NCBI RefSeq assembly: GCF_016757965.1
Contig: NZ_JAEKIW010000001.1
Location: 62,001-126,000, forward strand
Reading direction: 5' to 3'
DNA: 64,000 bases
From: Archaeoglobus neptunius
GTDB taxonomy: Archaea; Halobacteriota; Archaeoglobi; Archaeoglobales; Archaeoglobaceae
Positions 1 to 8,343 of the stretch are shown here, piece after piece (within the stretch, counting starts at the first letter, position 1; each line of letters begins with the position of its first letter). The translations under genes were made by a program, and so were the position numbers. The notes under the pieces were generated by a model. That model was given only the letters and a program-made list of their open reading frames with translations. It had not been told where the DNA came from and made no database searches.

Positions 1-348
1 GGGAAAACCAGGAGTGGTGCAGCGACTTCCTTAAAGAGACTGGGTTACATCCCTGATTTTTATGAAATCGCACTTCTTGTTGTGGTGGCCGGTCTAATTT
101 CTCTGGTAGCCTCTCTGGTGATTGCATACATCGCTATGCCGTTGGTTTCCCGTGTAAACATGCAGTTTCTTTCAGTTTCAGTTTTCGGTTTTCTAATATA
201 CGTCGTATATACCTTTACGGGGACTTTTGGCATTGTAGTTTTCTTCTCAGTCGTCCCCATCGGTCTTGCAGCTACCTTTCTGGAGATCAGGAGAGTGAAC
301 TGCATGGGCAGCCTGATCATACCTGTTCTGCTTTTTTATCTCAGCTAG
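1..348 (+). CDS. C-terminal part of a TctA-like (DUF112) membrane permease, cut by the window edge
   Basis: The reading frame is open from the first base to a TAG at 346-348, giving about 115 residues of a protein that starts outside the window. It begins with a KTRSGAA stretch, then has at least two hydrophobic segments and ends in an MGSLIIPVLLFYL tail. This end resembles the archaeal branch of the tripartite tricarboxylate transporter permease family (TctA/DUF112), whose members finish with a similar HxMG-x-LLLP-x-ILY segment; that match is from memory of the family. The last 4 bp overlap the stop of the convergent RNA methylase gene. Substrate cannot be inferred from this fragment. Confidence 0.6.
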   Translation, partial: GKTRSGAATSLKRLGYIPDFYEIALLVVVAGLISLVASLVIAYIAMPLVSRVNMQFLSVSVFGFLIYVVYTFTGTFGIVVFFSVVPIGLAATFLEIRRVNCMGSLIIPVLLFYLS

Positions 349-1322
349 ACCTTTCTTATCCTGGCAATAAAAAATCCAGAACATCTGTGAATGTGGGGGA
401 AGAGTCTTCTGGTCTTTTTTATCTCCTCTGGCCATTTCAGATCTAGCTCGGGAATTGTTAAACCCTCAACGCCATATTCAACTTCCACGACCTCTACATT
501 TTCTCTCATTTCAAGCAAAAAATCGACAACAATCTCATTTTCTTCTGGAGCCATTGAGCAGGTGGAGTAGACGAGTTCTCCCCCATCTTTCAAAATATCG
601 TAGGCCGCCAAAATCAGTTCTTTCTGCAGATACGAACAAAAGGACAGATCCTTCGCATCTCTATCTGTTTTTCGTGATGGGTCCTTGTGGATTATCCCCT
701 CCCCGGTGCATGGAGCGTCAAGTAGCACCTTGTCCACCCCTCCCACCACTTTTTCCCGTATTTTGCCAATACTCCTCCCGTCCATGTTAAGAACCGCCAC
801 ATTCATTGCACCCATGCGGTGAACGTTATCTATCAGTGGCTGAAGCCTCTCCTTTTGTGGTTCGACAGCCAGAACAGTTCCTTTATTCTGCATAAGCATT
901 GAGAGAAATGTTGTTTTTCCTCCGGGAGATGCAGCAAGATCGACCACCAGATCTCCGGGTTTGGGAGCCAAGACGAGAGGAGGCACACATGAGCTCTTAT
1001 CCATTATGTAGTAGTAGCCCATCAGGTATTCCGGCGTAGCTCCGATGGAATAGGGCTCGTTTGAGACCATGTAACAGTACGGTATGTCGGTTGGATCAAC
1101 TCTGAATCCTCTCACTTCCAGCCTTTTAATCAGCTCTTTTTCCGGTATCTTTATTGTGTTTACCCTTATGTACTTCGGCAACCCTTCTTCAAATGTTTCC
1201 ATGATTTTTATGGTGTCCTCGCCAAAAAATTTGAACCACCTTCTTACAATAAATTCGTCATAACCGTATTTTTCTGCAAGGACTCTGGTTCTCGTTGTCG
1301 AAGGGAAATCAAGAATTTTCAT
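345..1322 (-). CDS. NOL1/NOP2/Sun-family RNA cytosine-C5 methyltransferase
   Basis: This 325-residue protein is expected to methylate C5 of cytosines in tRNA or rRNA using S-adenosylmethionine. The SAM-binding region LVVDLAASPGGKT lies in the middle. Motif IV (DAPCTGEG) and motif VI (STCSMAPEENE), which carry the two cysteines of the Sun-family mechanism, are both intact. An N-terminal segment of about 100 residues precedes the catalytic core, and no PUA domain is evident. The ATG overlaps the stop of the upstream rqcH gene by 4 bp, so the two are probably co-transcribed from the rqcH promoter. Whether the target is tRNA (Trm4-like) or rRNA (RsmB-like) cannot be told from sequence alone. Confidence 0.85.
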   Translation of the reverse strand: MKILDFPSTTRTRVLAEKYGYDEFIVRRWFKFFGEDTIKIMETFEEGLPKYIRVNTIKIPEKELIKRLEVRGFRVDPTDIPYCYMVSNEPYSIGATPEYLMGYYYIMDKSSCVPPLVLAPKPGDLVVDLAASPGGKTTFLSMLMQNKGTVLAVEPQKERLQPLIDNVHRMGAMNVAVLNMDGRSIGKIREKVVGGVDKVLLDAPCTGEGIIHKDPSRKTDRDAKDLSFCSYLQKELILAAYDILKDGGELVYSTCSMAPEENEIVVDFLLEMRENVEVVEVEYGVEGLTIPELDLKWPEEIKKTRRLFPHIHRCSGFFIARIRKV

Positions 1323-3193
1323 TCTCTTATCCTCGATTTTCCCGGTGGTATAAACTTCATTATCTCGTCAGGGGTTGCTATTGCTCTCACAATATGCCTC
1401 TCATCTCCGGCCATGTCTGAAAGTCTTTTTGCTATTTCCACACCCAGCCTGTTTGCATCCATCTCCCCTATTTCAAGTTCAACGTAATAGTTAGCGTACT
1501 TTCTCACCGAACTCACAGGGCCTCCAATTACTCTCAGCTTTTCAATTTCAATTCCGATTCCACAGTTTAATTCGACAGTAAGGTAGTTTCTTTTTCCGGT
1601 AATGTAAAAACTTCCTTTAGGCAAATATTCACCAGATTTTGCAGATTTTGACACCTGATCGGGTAGAACGTAGTAAACTTCACCGGCGTGTTTTCCTTCC
1701 TTCCACAGGGCGGAGTATGTTGCGGCAAATTCTGCCGCTTCCCTTATGCTTGTCTCTCCTGCATCCTGACCTCTTTTGAGAATAACCACAGGAGCTCCCG
1801 GTGTTTGTGTGTGGAAAAATAGATCTCCTGTTTCTAGATACTTTGAGACTATTTCCTCATTCATATCGGCGGATCTACCTCCTATCGCCAGGAAACCCTC
1901 GCTTGTAATGAACCATCGGTAATTCTCAAACCACTCCCTTTTTCTTCTTACTTTTATGCTTGAAATGTACCTTCTTTCAAGTTCCTCGTCAATTCTTTCC
2001 ATTTCTCGTATAGTTTTCTCAATCGCTTTCTTTACTCCATCTGCCTTCTCTCTTGCTTTTTTTGACTTTTCATAATACACATCTGCGTTTTCGTGTATGC
2101 TGTTTCTGATATCAAGTTCGACGTTGAATCCGTCCAGTTTTATGGTTATGCTGCTTTTTTCCGGCTTAATGTCCACAACAAGCCTTTTCAGCCTTTCATC
2201 CCTTCTCACAATCTCCGTGATTTCTTTCCAGCTTTTCTTCTGTCTGGCACTTCTGAAAGCTTCGATTATCCTGTCAACAATCCGGTAGTTCTCATAGATG
2301 AGGTCTCCAATTCTTTTAAAGGTCTCAGCATCGCTTTCAAACTTTCTCAAGCTTTCTTTTTGTATTTCAAGTCTTTTTTTCAGCTTTTCCAGCTTCTCGC
2401 TTTTTGCACTTTCAAGTTCATCAATTTCGGTCAGCTTTTTGGAATAGTAATCGTCAAGTGCATCATTGAAAGTTTCAAAGTATTTTTTGTCGTACTGTGA
2501 ATAGTACAGAAGCTCCATTGGTACAACATCCATGTAATCACCGTTTTTCAAAATTATCTGTGGTTTTGGGGTAAAGTTCATGAGAGCTTCAACCTCTCTT
2601 TTGATTTTCTCCCTTTCATCAACGCTTAATTCCGAGTATTTTCTCCTTTTGTCGATTCCGGCTCTCAGGCAGACCTCCTCTGCATACAGCCCGCCAAGAC
2701 CTGAGGTTGCCAGAAATTTCACCACCTCTCTGTTCTCATCCCTCCTCTCTATCGGCTGTGGAAACCTGTAGGGCTCACCAACCTTAACAGTGTGCTTCAA
2801 AGGCATAATCACCCTGTTGTCGGCATCAAGGAGGATGATGTTTCCTTTTGAGAAAATTTCCGCAACGAGCTTTTTCCTTACATCCACTCTTTCGAACTCG
2901 ATTATCACAACCCTGTCAAAGTCATACTGCTCAATACTGACAATCCTTGCACCTTCAAGATGTTTTCTCAGTAGCATTGCGAAAGCTGATGGGAAGCGAG
3001 GAGCCTGCTTCGGAAATTTTGTCAGGTGGATCCTCCTTCCTGCCTCGATAACGAGATCAACCTTTCTGCCAGCATATATTCTAATTCTGATCTCACTGGG
3101 TGGGTGATGGTACACCTTCTCCACTTTACCTCCAACCAGTTCCCTGAGCTCATTAACACATGCTTTGATGTCAAACGAGCTGAGCTGTTTCAC
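1319..3193 (-). CDS. rqcH: NFACT family protein, archaeal RqcH/Rqc2 homologue
   Basis: The 624-residue protein has the full NFACT layout: an N-terminal FbpA-like NFACT-N domain (about 1-200) with a DR motif in FDRVVIIEFER, a central helical and coiled-coil region rich in Lys and Glu (about 240-420), and an NFACT-R (DUF814) domain (about 440-570) with the GGRSADMNEEIVSKYL and FFHTQTPGAPVVIL segments. Family members bind the large ribosomal subunit with stalled peptidyl-tRNA and add C-terminal tails in ribosome quality control. The start is a GTG at 3193 placed about 26 nt from a TATA-like element at 3213-3223, so the mRNA is probably leaderless. The gene leads the two-gene operon with the RNA methylase and is divergent from the ribose-bisphosphate isomerase gene. 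Confidence 0.88.
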   Translation of the reverse strand: MKQLSSFDIKACVNELRELVGGKVEKVYHHPPSEIRIRIYAGRKVDLVIEAGRRIHLTKFPKQAPRFPSAFAMLLRKHLEGARIVSIEQYDFDRVVIIEFERVDVRKKLVAEIFSKGNIILLDADNRVIMPLKHTVKVGEPYRFPQPIERRDENREVVKFLATSGLGGLYAEEVCLRAGIDKRRKYSELSVDEREKIKREVEALMNFTPKPQIILKNGDYMDVVPMELLYYSQYDKKYFETFNDALDDYYSKKLTEIDELESAKSEKLEKLKKRLEIQKESLRKFESDAETFKRIGDLIYENYRIVDRIIEAFRSARQKKSWKEITEIVRRDERLKRLVVDIKPEKSSITIKLDGFNVELDIRNSIHENADVYYEKSKKAREKADGVKKAIEKTIREMERIDEELERRYISSIKVRRKREWFENYRWFITSEGFLAIGGRSADMNEEIVSKYLETGDLFFHTQTPGAPVVILKRGQDAGETSIREAAEFAATYSALWKEGKHAGEVYYVLPDQVSKSAKSGEYLPKGSFYITGKRNYLTVELNCGIGIEIEKLRVIGGPVSSVRKYANYYVELEIGEMDANRLGVEIAKRLSDMAGDERHIVRAIATPDEIMKFIPPGKSRIRE

Positions 3194-3212
3194 ATCTGGT
3201 CTATGCTGGTAA

Positions 3213-3223
3213 GCTTAAAATTC
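3213..3223. promoter_or_regulatory. Shared bidirectional TATA region for rqcH and ribose-1,5-bisphosphate isomerase
   Basis: The 48 bp between the GTG of rqcH (3193) and the ATG of the isomerase (3242) contain a single AT-rich core, CTTAAAATTCT with TTAAG flanks. Its centre lies about 25 nt from both start codons, which is the usual TATA-to-start distance in leaderless archaeal transcripts. One element may therefore serve both directions. This is inferred from spacing only. Confidence 0.5.
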
Positions 3224-3241
3224 TTTAAGATGACAAGCTTC

Positions 3242-4183
3242 ATGGATATCGTTCTGAGAGCTGCAGAAAAAATAAAAAGTATGGAGGTGAGAGGGGCAGC
3301 GAGAATAGCCAGATTTGCCGCAGAAACGCTGAGAGATTATGCATTGAGGATAAGATGGGATAATTTTGATGATTGTATGAGAAAGGCTGCAGAAATTTTG
3401 CTGAACACCCGTCCAACGGCTGTTAGCCTTTATAATGCCATAAACTATGTAATGAGCTATTCTGGAGAAAGCGTTGAGGAGAAGAGGGAGAATTTGATAA
3501 AAAGGGCTGAGGAATTCATAAACTGGGTCGAGAATGCTCAGAAGAGGATCGGTGAGATTGGTGAAAAGAGGATAAAGGATGGATATACTGTAATGACACA
3601 CTGCAATTCCTCGGCAGCACTTTCGGTTATAAAGAAAGCTCATAAAAACGGAAAGGAAATAGAAGTTATAGCAACAGAATCGCGGCCCAGATGGCAGGGA
3701 CATCTGACGGCGAGGCAGCTCAGGGAAAGTGGAATTAAAGTAACCCTGATTGTTGACTCCGCTGTGAGATATTTCATTAACGATGTTGACTGCGTAATCG
3801 TTGGGGCCGATACAATTGCAGCAAATGGTGCGCTGATAAACAAAATTGGAACGTCTCAAATCGCCCTGGCGGCAAAGGAAGCAAGAGTTCCTTTTATGGT
3901 TGCTGCCGAGACCTACAAATTCAGTCCGAAAACACTCTTTGGCGAACTCGTAGTCATTGAGGAAAGAGATGCAAGCGAGGTTGCGCCGAAGGAGCTTCTT
4001 GATTTGGGTGTAACTGTGAGAAACCCTGCCTTTGACGTAACACCGCGAGAGTATATAGACGTAATAATCACCGAGATTGGTGCCATACCGCCTGAGATGG
4101 CATACATAATCATCACAGAAAGACTCGGTTACACCGGTATTGGCGAGGATGAGATAACGGTCGACTCGAGGCATTTCGATTAA
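3242..4183 (+). CDS. Ribose-1,5-bisphosphate isomerase (aIF2B-like family)
   Basis: The protein interconverts ribose 1,5-bisphosphate and ribulose 1,5-bisphosphate, the middle step of the archaeal AMP-phosphorylase/type III RuBisCO nucleotide salvage route. The sequence matches that family closely: IKSMEVRGAARIAR near the N terminus, TRPTAVSLYNAI, MTHCNSSAALSVI with the catalytic Cys, TESRPRWQGHLTA, GADTIAANGALINKIGTSQIA with the catalytic Asp, and NPAFDVTPREYIDVIITE. With the ATG at 3242 it has 313 residues, close to the family's 310-330, and the start is 25 nt from a TATA box. In-frame ATGs at 3230 and 3203 are possible but less well spaced. AMP phosphorylase and RuBisCO genes are not in this window. 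Confidence 0.88.
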   Translation: MDIVLRAAEKIKSMEVRGAARIARFAAETLRDYALRIRWDNFDDCMRKAAEILLNTRPTAVSLYNAINYVMSYSGESVEEKRENLIKRAEEFINWVENAQKRIGEIGEKRIKDGYTVMTHCNSSAALSVIKKAHKNGKEIEVIATESRPRWQGHLTARQLRESGIKVTLIVDSAVRYFINDVDCVIVGADTIAANGALINKIGTSQIALAAKEARVPFMVAAETYKFSPKTLFGELVVIEERDASEVAPKELLDLGVTVRNPAFDVTPREYIDVIITEIGAIPPEMAYIIITERLGYTGIGEDEITVDSRHFD

Positions 4184-4393
4184 TCGTCAAAAATTTTTGC
4201 CTTTTTGCAATAGCAGTGTAAGGTTTGTTAATCGGTTGAAGACAAAATTCATTATAGAATGGCAATTCTTGTCGCAGGGTCTATCGCAGGCTGTGCATAG
4301 GTATAGGAGAAACAGGCAAAAACAACTCCACGATCTCTTCGTTGACAACGTTGTTGGCGAAATTCCCTCCCCATCCGGTTAAACTTCTATTTT

Positions 4394-5599
4394 TTAACAT
4401 GTGTTCGTTTCAAGACAGTTGATGAGGTCGTTAACATCCTTTTTATGCTCTCCAAGCATTACTCCGGTTTTAATTCCCGCATCAAGGGATTTTGCATAAA
4501 TGTCCGACATCGTGCCCCCTAAAATCGGTATCTTTGACGTAATCCACGAAACCGCCTTTTTAAGTCCCACTGCAGCCTTAAGTATTCTGGAATCGTCTTC
4601 CGTTATTTTCCCATCTTTATGAAGCTTACTTGTCCCGTCAATCTCGTCCTTTATTTCTTTCAGCTCAACGGCTTTTGAAAGATAATCATTTGCCTTGCTG
4701 TTCAAACTTTCAAATTTTTCAATTTTCGAAACCAGATTTCCATACCCCCTTTTTGTCAGCTCATTTTTCAGATACTGCTTTGTGTTCTCCATCGCATTCT
4801 CCTTTCCCTTCTCCAATGCGAGGTACATAAGCTCCTCGACGAGACCTTTCTCCTTTTCAGGAGTATTTTTTATAACGTCTTCGACAATTTTCCGAGTTTC
4901 ATCATCTCTGTTCTGCATCAGTTCCCTCACTTTTCTGTCTCTCTCGATCATCCTGTCAACAGCGACCAAAATTCTGTCCATCGTGTCATCTTTTTCTTCG
5001 GAATTCTGCTTCTCGGAATCATAAGACTCAAACTGCTTTTCAAGTTCGTTGATGATTTCCATAATTTTCTCGTCGGCTATTTCATCCGTCGGTCTGGAAA
5101 TCACAACCAAATTTTCGCTATCGTAAATCCTGAGGGTTTCTCGAATCCTCTGTGGAGTGTTGACGTCTGATGCTGTTTTGGAGGGTGTCGCAACAGTATC
5201 TGAGCCTGTAGTTGTTGATTGAGTGTTTGAAATGCAGTTTATATATCTCTGATAAGCTTCCTGATATGCAACGTACTTCTTTTCAGCTTCGGCAGGGTCG
5301 TACGTGGACTGGTACTCTCCAAACGCTCTGAGATACTCTTCCTCCTCTTTTTTGCATATTTCTCCCCTCATTGAGCTATCCGAGCTATCGGAACCAGCGG
5401 TATCACCGGAATTCGATGTAGAGCCCGAAATACAGTTTACGTAGTTTTTGTATGCCGAACTGAGAGCATTGTTAGTCTCAATACTTGGATTTGCCTGATA
5501 GTTGCTGTACGCCCTCTCGTATTCTGCTTTCTCATCTTCGCAAATTGCAGAAACGGGGTAAATTAGTAGAATAAAAGTGAGAAAAACAAGGATTTTCAT
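4394..5599 (-). CDS. Secreted protein of unknown function with two cysteine-bounded helical repeats and coiled coil
   Basis: I do not recognise a family. The 401-residue product starts with a signal peptide (MKILVFLTFILLIYPVSA) followed directly by Cys20. Two related units of about 40 residues follow. Each opens with a Cys and acidic residues, contains a Y-x-RA(Y/F)-x-x-YQ segment, and ends in NCIS; they are separated by a Ser/Gly/Asp-rich linker. A Ser/Thr-rich stretch leads to a long charged helical region (about 150-330), then a glycine-containing hydrophobic stretch and a CLETNTC tail. The ATG at 5599 overlaps the upstream stop in an ATGA junction and has a GGAGGTG site 6-12 nt ahead, so it forms an operon with the gene at 5596-6030. 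It is probably exported; function is unknown. Confidence 0.7.
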   Translation of the reverse strand: MKILVFLTFILLIYPVSAICEDEKAEYERAYSNYQANPSIETNNALSSAYKNYVNCISGSTSNSGDTAGSDSSDSSMRGEICKKEEEEYLRAFGEYQSTYDPAEAEKKYVAYQEAYQRYINCISNTQSTTTGSDTVATPSKTASDVNTPQRIRETLRIYDSENLVVISRPTDEIADEKIMEIINELEKQFESYDSEKQNSEEKDDTMDRILVAVDRMIERDRKVRELMQNRDDETRKIVEDVIKNTPEKEKGLVEELMYLALEKGKENAMENTKQYLKNELTKRGYGNLVSKIEKFESLNSKANDYLSKAVELKEIKDEIDGTSKLHKDGKITEDDSRILKAAVGLKKAVSWITSKIPILGGTMSDIYAKSLDAGIKTGVMLGEHKKDVNDLINCLETNTC

Positions 5600-6030
5600 G
5601 AGTACACCTCCCACGAATTCTTGAACTCTTCAATGGAAATTTTGTGATTCAGGTAGTTGTAAATTGACTCGTAGGTGATATAAACTGAAAACACCTCGTT
5701 TTCTTCGAAATAGTTTTTAATAACAATAGCATCGAAATTTTCTGTAGCAAAGAGGTATCCCGCTATTATTCCGTAATCCATAGCAAGCTGGTTGTCTCCA
5801 CCTTTAAAATCCGGTTCGTAGTAAACAACGATTTTTCTTGCTCCGTTACTCTCCATCTCCATGTAGAAAACATTAACACCAAGCTCCCGTAACTCGTTAA
5901 CCGTTTTGAAACCATCTATGTTGTTATCATCTGCAAAAAATAACTCGGAATCCATAAACAGGAACAATGCTGCCATTTTAACAAACACGAGCAGGAGTAC
6001 AAGAGCCAGCAGGTACTTCAAAATTTTCAT
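5596..6030 (-). CDS. Membrane-anchored protein of unknown function
   Basis: The 144-residue product has one strong N-terminal membrane segment (about residues 4-26, KYLLALVLLLVFVKMAALFLF). A soluble domain of about 115 residues follows, rich in Tyr, Phe and acidic residues (for example VVYYEP and VYITYESIYNYL). No cysteines, metal sites or known motifs are visible. A TATA-like TTTATATATGG sits on the minus strand about 20 nt before the ATG, so this gene is probably the first of a two-gene operon with the cysteine-repeat protein downstream. The joint arrangement suggests a membrane anchor plus exported partner, which is inference. Confidence 0.65.
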   Translation of the reverse strand: MKILKYLLALVLLLVFVKMAALFLFMDSELFFADDNNIDGFKTVNELRELGVNVFYMEMESNGARKIVVYYEPDFKGGDNQLAMDYGIIAGYLFATENFDAIVIKNYFEENEVFSVYITYESIYNYLNHKISIEEFKNSWEVYS

Positions 6031-6115
6031 GGTTCTCTACACTAACCCCATATATAAATGTTTGCTTAATGTTAAAATTTTGTCCTGATGCTCTTATGTT
6101 TGAATGAAATGATTA

Positions 6116-6295
6116 ATGCATGGTGGCACGATCGTAGCTTTTCTGGGACTCACTCTGCTCTCTGAACCATCATCCGGAAACATTTTCGGAATTATGGTCC
6201 TCTTGGTCAGCACACTTTCATCGGCAGTATACATAGTTATGGGAAAAAAAGCTGATGATGGAATACGATGTAACCCTTGCAAGCAAACACTGTGA
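6116..6295 (+). pseudogene. Fragment of an EamA/DMT-family transporter
   Basis: An open frame of 59 residues starting at ATG 6116 encodes GGTIVAFLGLTLLSEPSSG and then a hydrophobic stretch ending SSAVYIVMGKK. This pattern matches the junction between the two EamA repeats of drug/metabolite transporters (compare the intact DMT gene at 44791-45657, which has AGVVLLV and a similar WAVYTVLG). A full member has about 290 residues and 10 membrane helices, so this is a remnant of two helices. After KKADDG the frame runs into unrelated sequence and a TGA. No promoter or ribosome site is evident. Confidence 0.5.
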
Positions 6296-6336
6296 TTTTG
6301 GAATCAATTACACTGTAAAAGCATCTTGCTGGAACT

Positions 6337-6681
6337 GTGAAACTTGAAGAAATGACCGGAATCAAACCTGCAGAGATTGAGGTTGTGCTGGAGGAAATGG
6401 AATGCAATCTTGTGTGTCCTGAGAGGAAGAAGGTCAAAATAAGGAAATACAGGTACAGGAGAAGACACAAAGCAGAGTGGCTACCTCTCGTTGCAGATGT
6501 TGAAGTCAGGTCAGGCGAGCCCGTGATGGTGTGAACGAGAAGCCTGAAGTTACCCCCCGTGACGATACTGGTTCGGCTCTCAGTAATGTGCCATCCTCCT
6601 GGTAGTGTTGTTGACGTCGCATGCAGGGGCAAAATCAAGAGGGTTGAGGATGGTGCTTTTGTTGATGAAACCGGTCAGTGA
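6337..6681 (+). pseudogene. Open frame with one internal TGA; gene remnant of unknown family
   Basis: One frame runs from GTG 6337 to a TGA at 6679-6681 and is interrupted by a single in-frame TGA at 6532-6534. The first part (65 residues) starts KLEEMTGIKPAEIEVVLEEM and has a very basic segment VKIRKYRYRRRHK. The second part contains SVMCHPPGSVVDVACRG, then KRVEDGAFVDETG. Both parts look protein-like and in the same frame, so a single gene with a nonsense mutation is the simplest reading. I cannot assign a family. The surroundings (DMT fragment before, no clear genes on either strand) support a decayed region. An alternative is a short intact gene ending at 6534. Confidence 0.4.
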
Positions 6682-6771
6682 TGGCAAAATAGACTGATCG
6701 GTGTTTTGAACGTATCCCACATTGCGGCCCTTTCTCCATCGCAAATGTTGTCTCTTTGAATTTTCTGATCA

Positions 6772-8082
6772 TTATAATTCTTTTCTCAGATCAAGAACTC
6801 TCCTTGCCTTACCCTTTGATCTCTCAAGCGTCCCCTTCTCCACAAGTTCTACGTTTGTTCTCAATCCGAGCTCTTTGTGCAGTGCGGATTGCACCTTTTG
6901 CTGGATTCTCTGCAGGTCTGAAAGTTCACCGGTAAACACCTCATCTCTCATCTCCACTTTAACCGTGATCTCGTCAAGCGATCCAGTTCTGGTGATGACT
7001 ACAAGGAAATGGTCTCCCACTTCCGGTATCCGCATCAAAACGTGTTCAATCTGGCTGGGAAATACGTTGATGCCCCTGACAACAATCATGTCATCGCTTC
7101 TGCCGATAATGCGGTGTATCTTGGGATGTGTCCTTCCGCATGAGCACTCGTCGTCCAGTATGTAGGTTATATCCCCTGTTCTGTATCTCAGCAGGGGCAA
7201 CGCCTCTTTTGTCAGAGGCGTGATAACCAGTTCGCCCTTTTCACCCTCGTTTACCTGCTCACCTGTCTCTGGATCGATGATTTCGGTGAGGTAGTGATCG
7301 GCCCAGATATGAAGCCCGTTCTGCTCGGTACACTCGAAAGCCACACCCGGGCCGTTCATCTCACTAAGACCATAACTGTCATAAGCCTTGATGTTGAAGG
7401 CGTTTTCCAGCCTTTTCCTTGTGTTCTGGCTCCATGGCTCTGCACCAAAACACCCGATTCTGAGGCTGAGTTTATCTGCCAAACCGAGTTCTTCAGCGAC
7501 CTCCTTAACGTGTAGGGCGTAGCTGGGGGTGGAGTGAATGACAGTAGTTCCGAAATCGACCATGGATTCGACCTGTCTTTTAGTGTTTCCAACACCTGAG
7601 GGTATCACCATCGCTCCAATTCTTTCAGCACCGTCGTGAATACCCAAACCGCCTGTGAAAAAGGCGTAATTTGCCATGTTCTGAAAGACATCGGATTTCC
7701 TAACGCCTACCATATACAGACATCTCGCAACGATGTTGATCCAATTTTCAAGATCATTACTGGTGTAGCCCACAACCTTGGGTTTACCTGAAGTCCCACT
7801 GGAGGTATGCAGTCGCACAAGTTCATCCTTAGGAACTGCGAAAAGTCCAAAGGGATAGTTTTCCCTGAAATGGTCCTTTGTCGTGAATGGAATTCTGGTT
7901 ATATCTTCCAACCTTTTTATGTCGTCAGGCCTCACTCCTGCACCCTTAAGTCTTCGACGGAAAAATTCAACATTATCATAAGCATGCTTTACAACCCATT
8001 TTAAACGCTTTAGCTGCAATTCCTCAAGTTCCTTTTTCGGCATTATCTCTTCCTTTTGCCAGTATACATCACTGTAGGGCAT
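6772..8082 (-). CDS. paaK: Phenylacetate-CoA ligase family adenylate-forming enzyme
   Basis: The 436-residue enzyme belongs to the PaaK branch of the acyl-adenylate superfamily, which activates aryl or other carboxylic acids to CoA thioesters with ATP. Seen in order: YWQKEEIMPKKELEELQ at the N terminus, the P-loop-like TSSGTSGKPKVVGYT (about 95-110), YGLSEMNGPGVAFEC, YRTGD, and a C-terminal domain with GRSDDMIVVRGINVFPSQIE. A CSCGRTHPKI segment typical of the family is present. ATG 8082 was chosen because GGTG lies 6 nt ahead; the GTG at 8091 is part of that site. In archaea such genes often accompany indolepyruvate oxidoreductase, which is not seen here, so the true substrate is open. Confidence 0.85.
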   Translation of the reverse strand: MPYSDVYWQKEEIMPKKELEELQLKRLKWVVKHAYDNVEFFRRRLKGAGVRPDDIKRLEDITRIPFTTKDHFRENYPFGLFAVPKDELVRLHTSSGTSGKPKVVGYTSNDLENWINIVARCLYMVGVRKSDVFQNMANYAFFTGGLGIHDGAERIGAMVIPSGVGNTKRQVESMVDFGTTVIHSTPSYALHVKEVAEELGLADKLSLRIGCFGAEPWSQNTRKRLENAFNIKAYDSYGLSEMNGPGVAFECTEQNGLHIWADHYLTEIIDPETGEQVNEGEKGELVITPLTKEALPLLRYRTGDITYILDDECSCGRTHPKIHRIIGRSDDMIVVRGINVFPSQIEHVLMRIPEVGDHFLVVITRTGSLDEITVKVEMRDEVFTGELSDLQRIQQKVQSALHKELGLRTNVELVEKGTLERSKGKARRVLDLRKEL

Positions 8083-8202
8083 CCCGATCACCTTTCATTC
8101 TTTGATACTTTGTTACCTTTTGACCAAAGTACTCGGGGATTAAATAATTGTCTGTTTCGATGCAATAAGCTTAAAAACAATCTAGCTTTAGGTTAGATGG
8201 AG

Positions 8203-8276
8203 GGGGCCGTAGGGTAGCCTGGTGATCCTCTCGGCTTTGGGAGCCGGTGACCCGAGTTCAAATCTCGGCGGCCCCA
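8203..8276 (+). tRNA. tRNA-Pro (anticodon UGG)
   Basis: The 74-nt sequence folds as a complete tRNA. The acceptor stem GGGGCCG (8203-8209) pairs with CGGCCCC (8269-8275). The anticodon stem TCGGC/GCCGG closes a TTTGGGA loop with anticodon TGG at 8238-8240. The T stem CCGAG/CTCGG closes TTCAAAT. The discriminator is A8276 and CCA is not encoded. There is no intron. A TATA-like CTTAAAAA at about 8170-8177 lies about 26 nt before the 5' end. Confidence 0.95.
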
Positions 8277-8343
8277 TTCGAAATTCACTGTCTGATATCT
8301 CTTATTTAGTAGGACGAAGTGGGAGATATGGTGTTACCAAAAG

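Noticed and set aside
3215-4174. 319-codon open frame antisense to the ribose-1,5-bisphosphate isomerase gene
   Set aside because: The plus-strand gene matches its family over its full length; the antisense product is rich in Cys, Tyr and Ser with no domain and no promoter.
4184-4393. 61-codon frame in the gap between the isomerase and the cysteine-repeat gene
   Set aside because: No ribosome site, no domain and poor composition; the gap is treated as non-coding.
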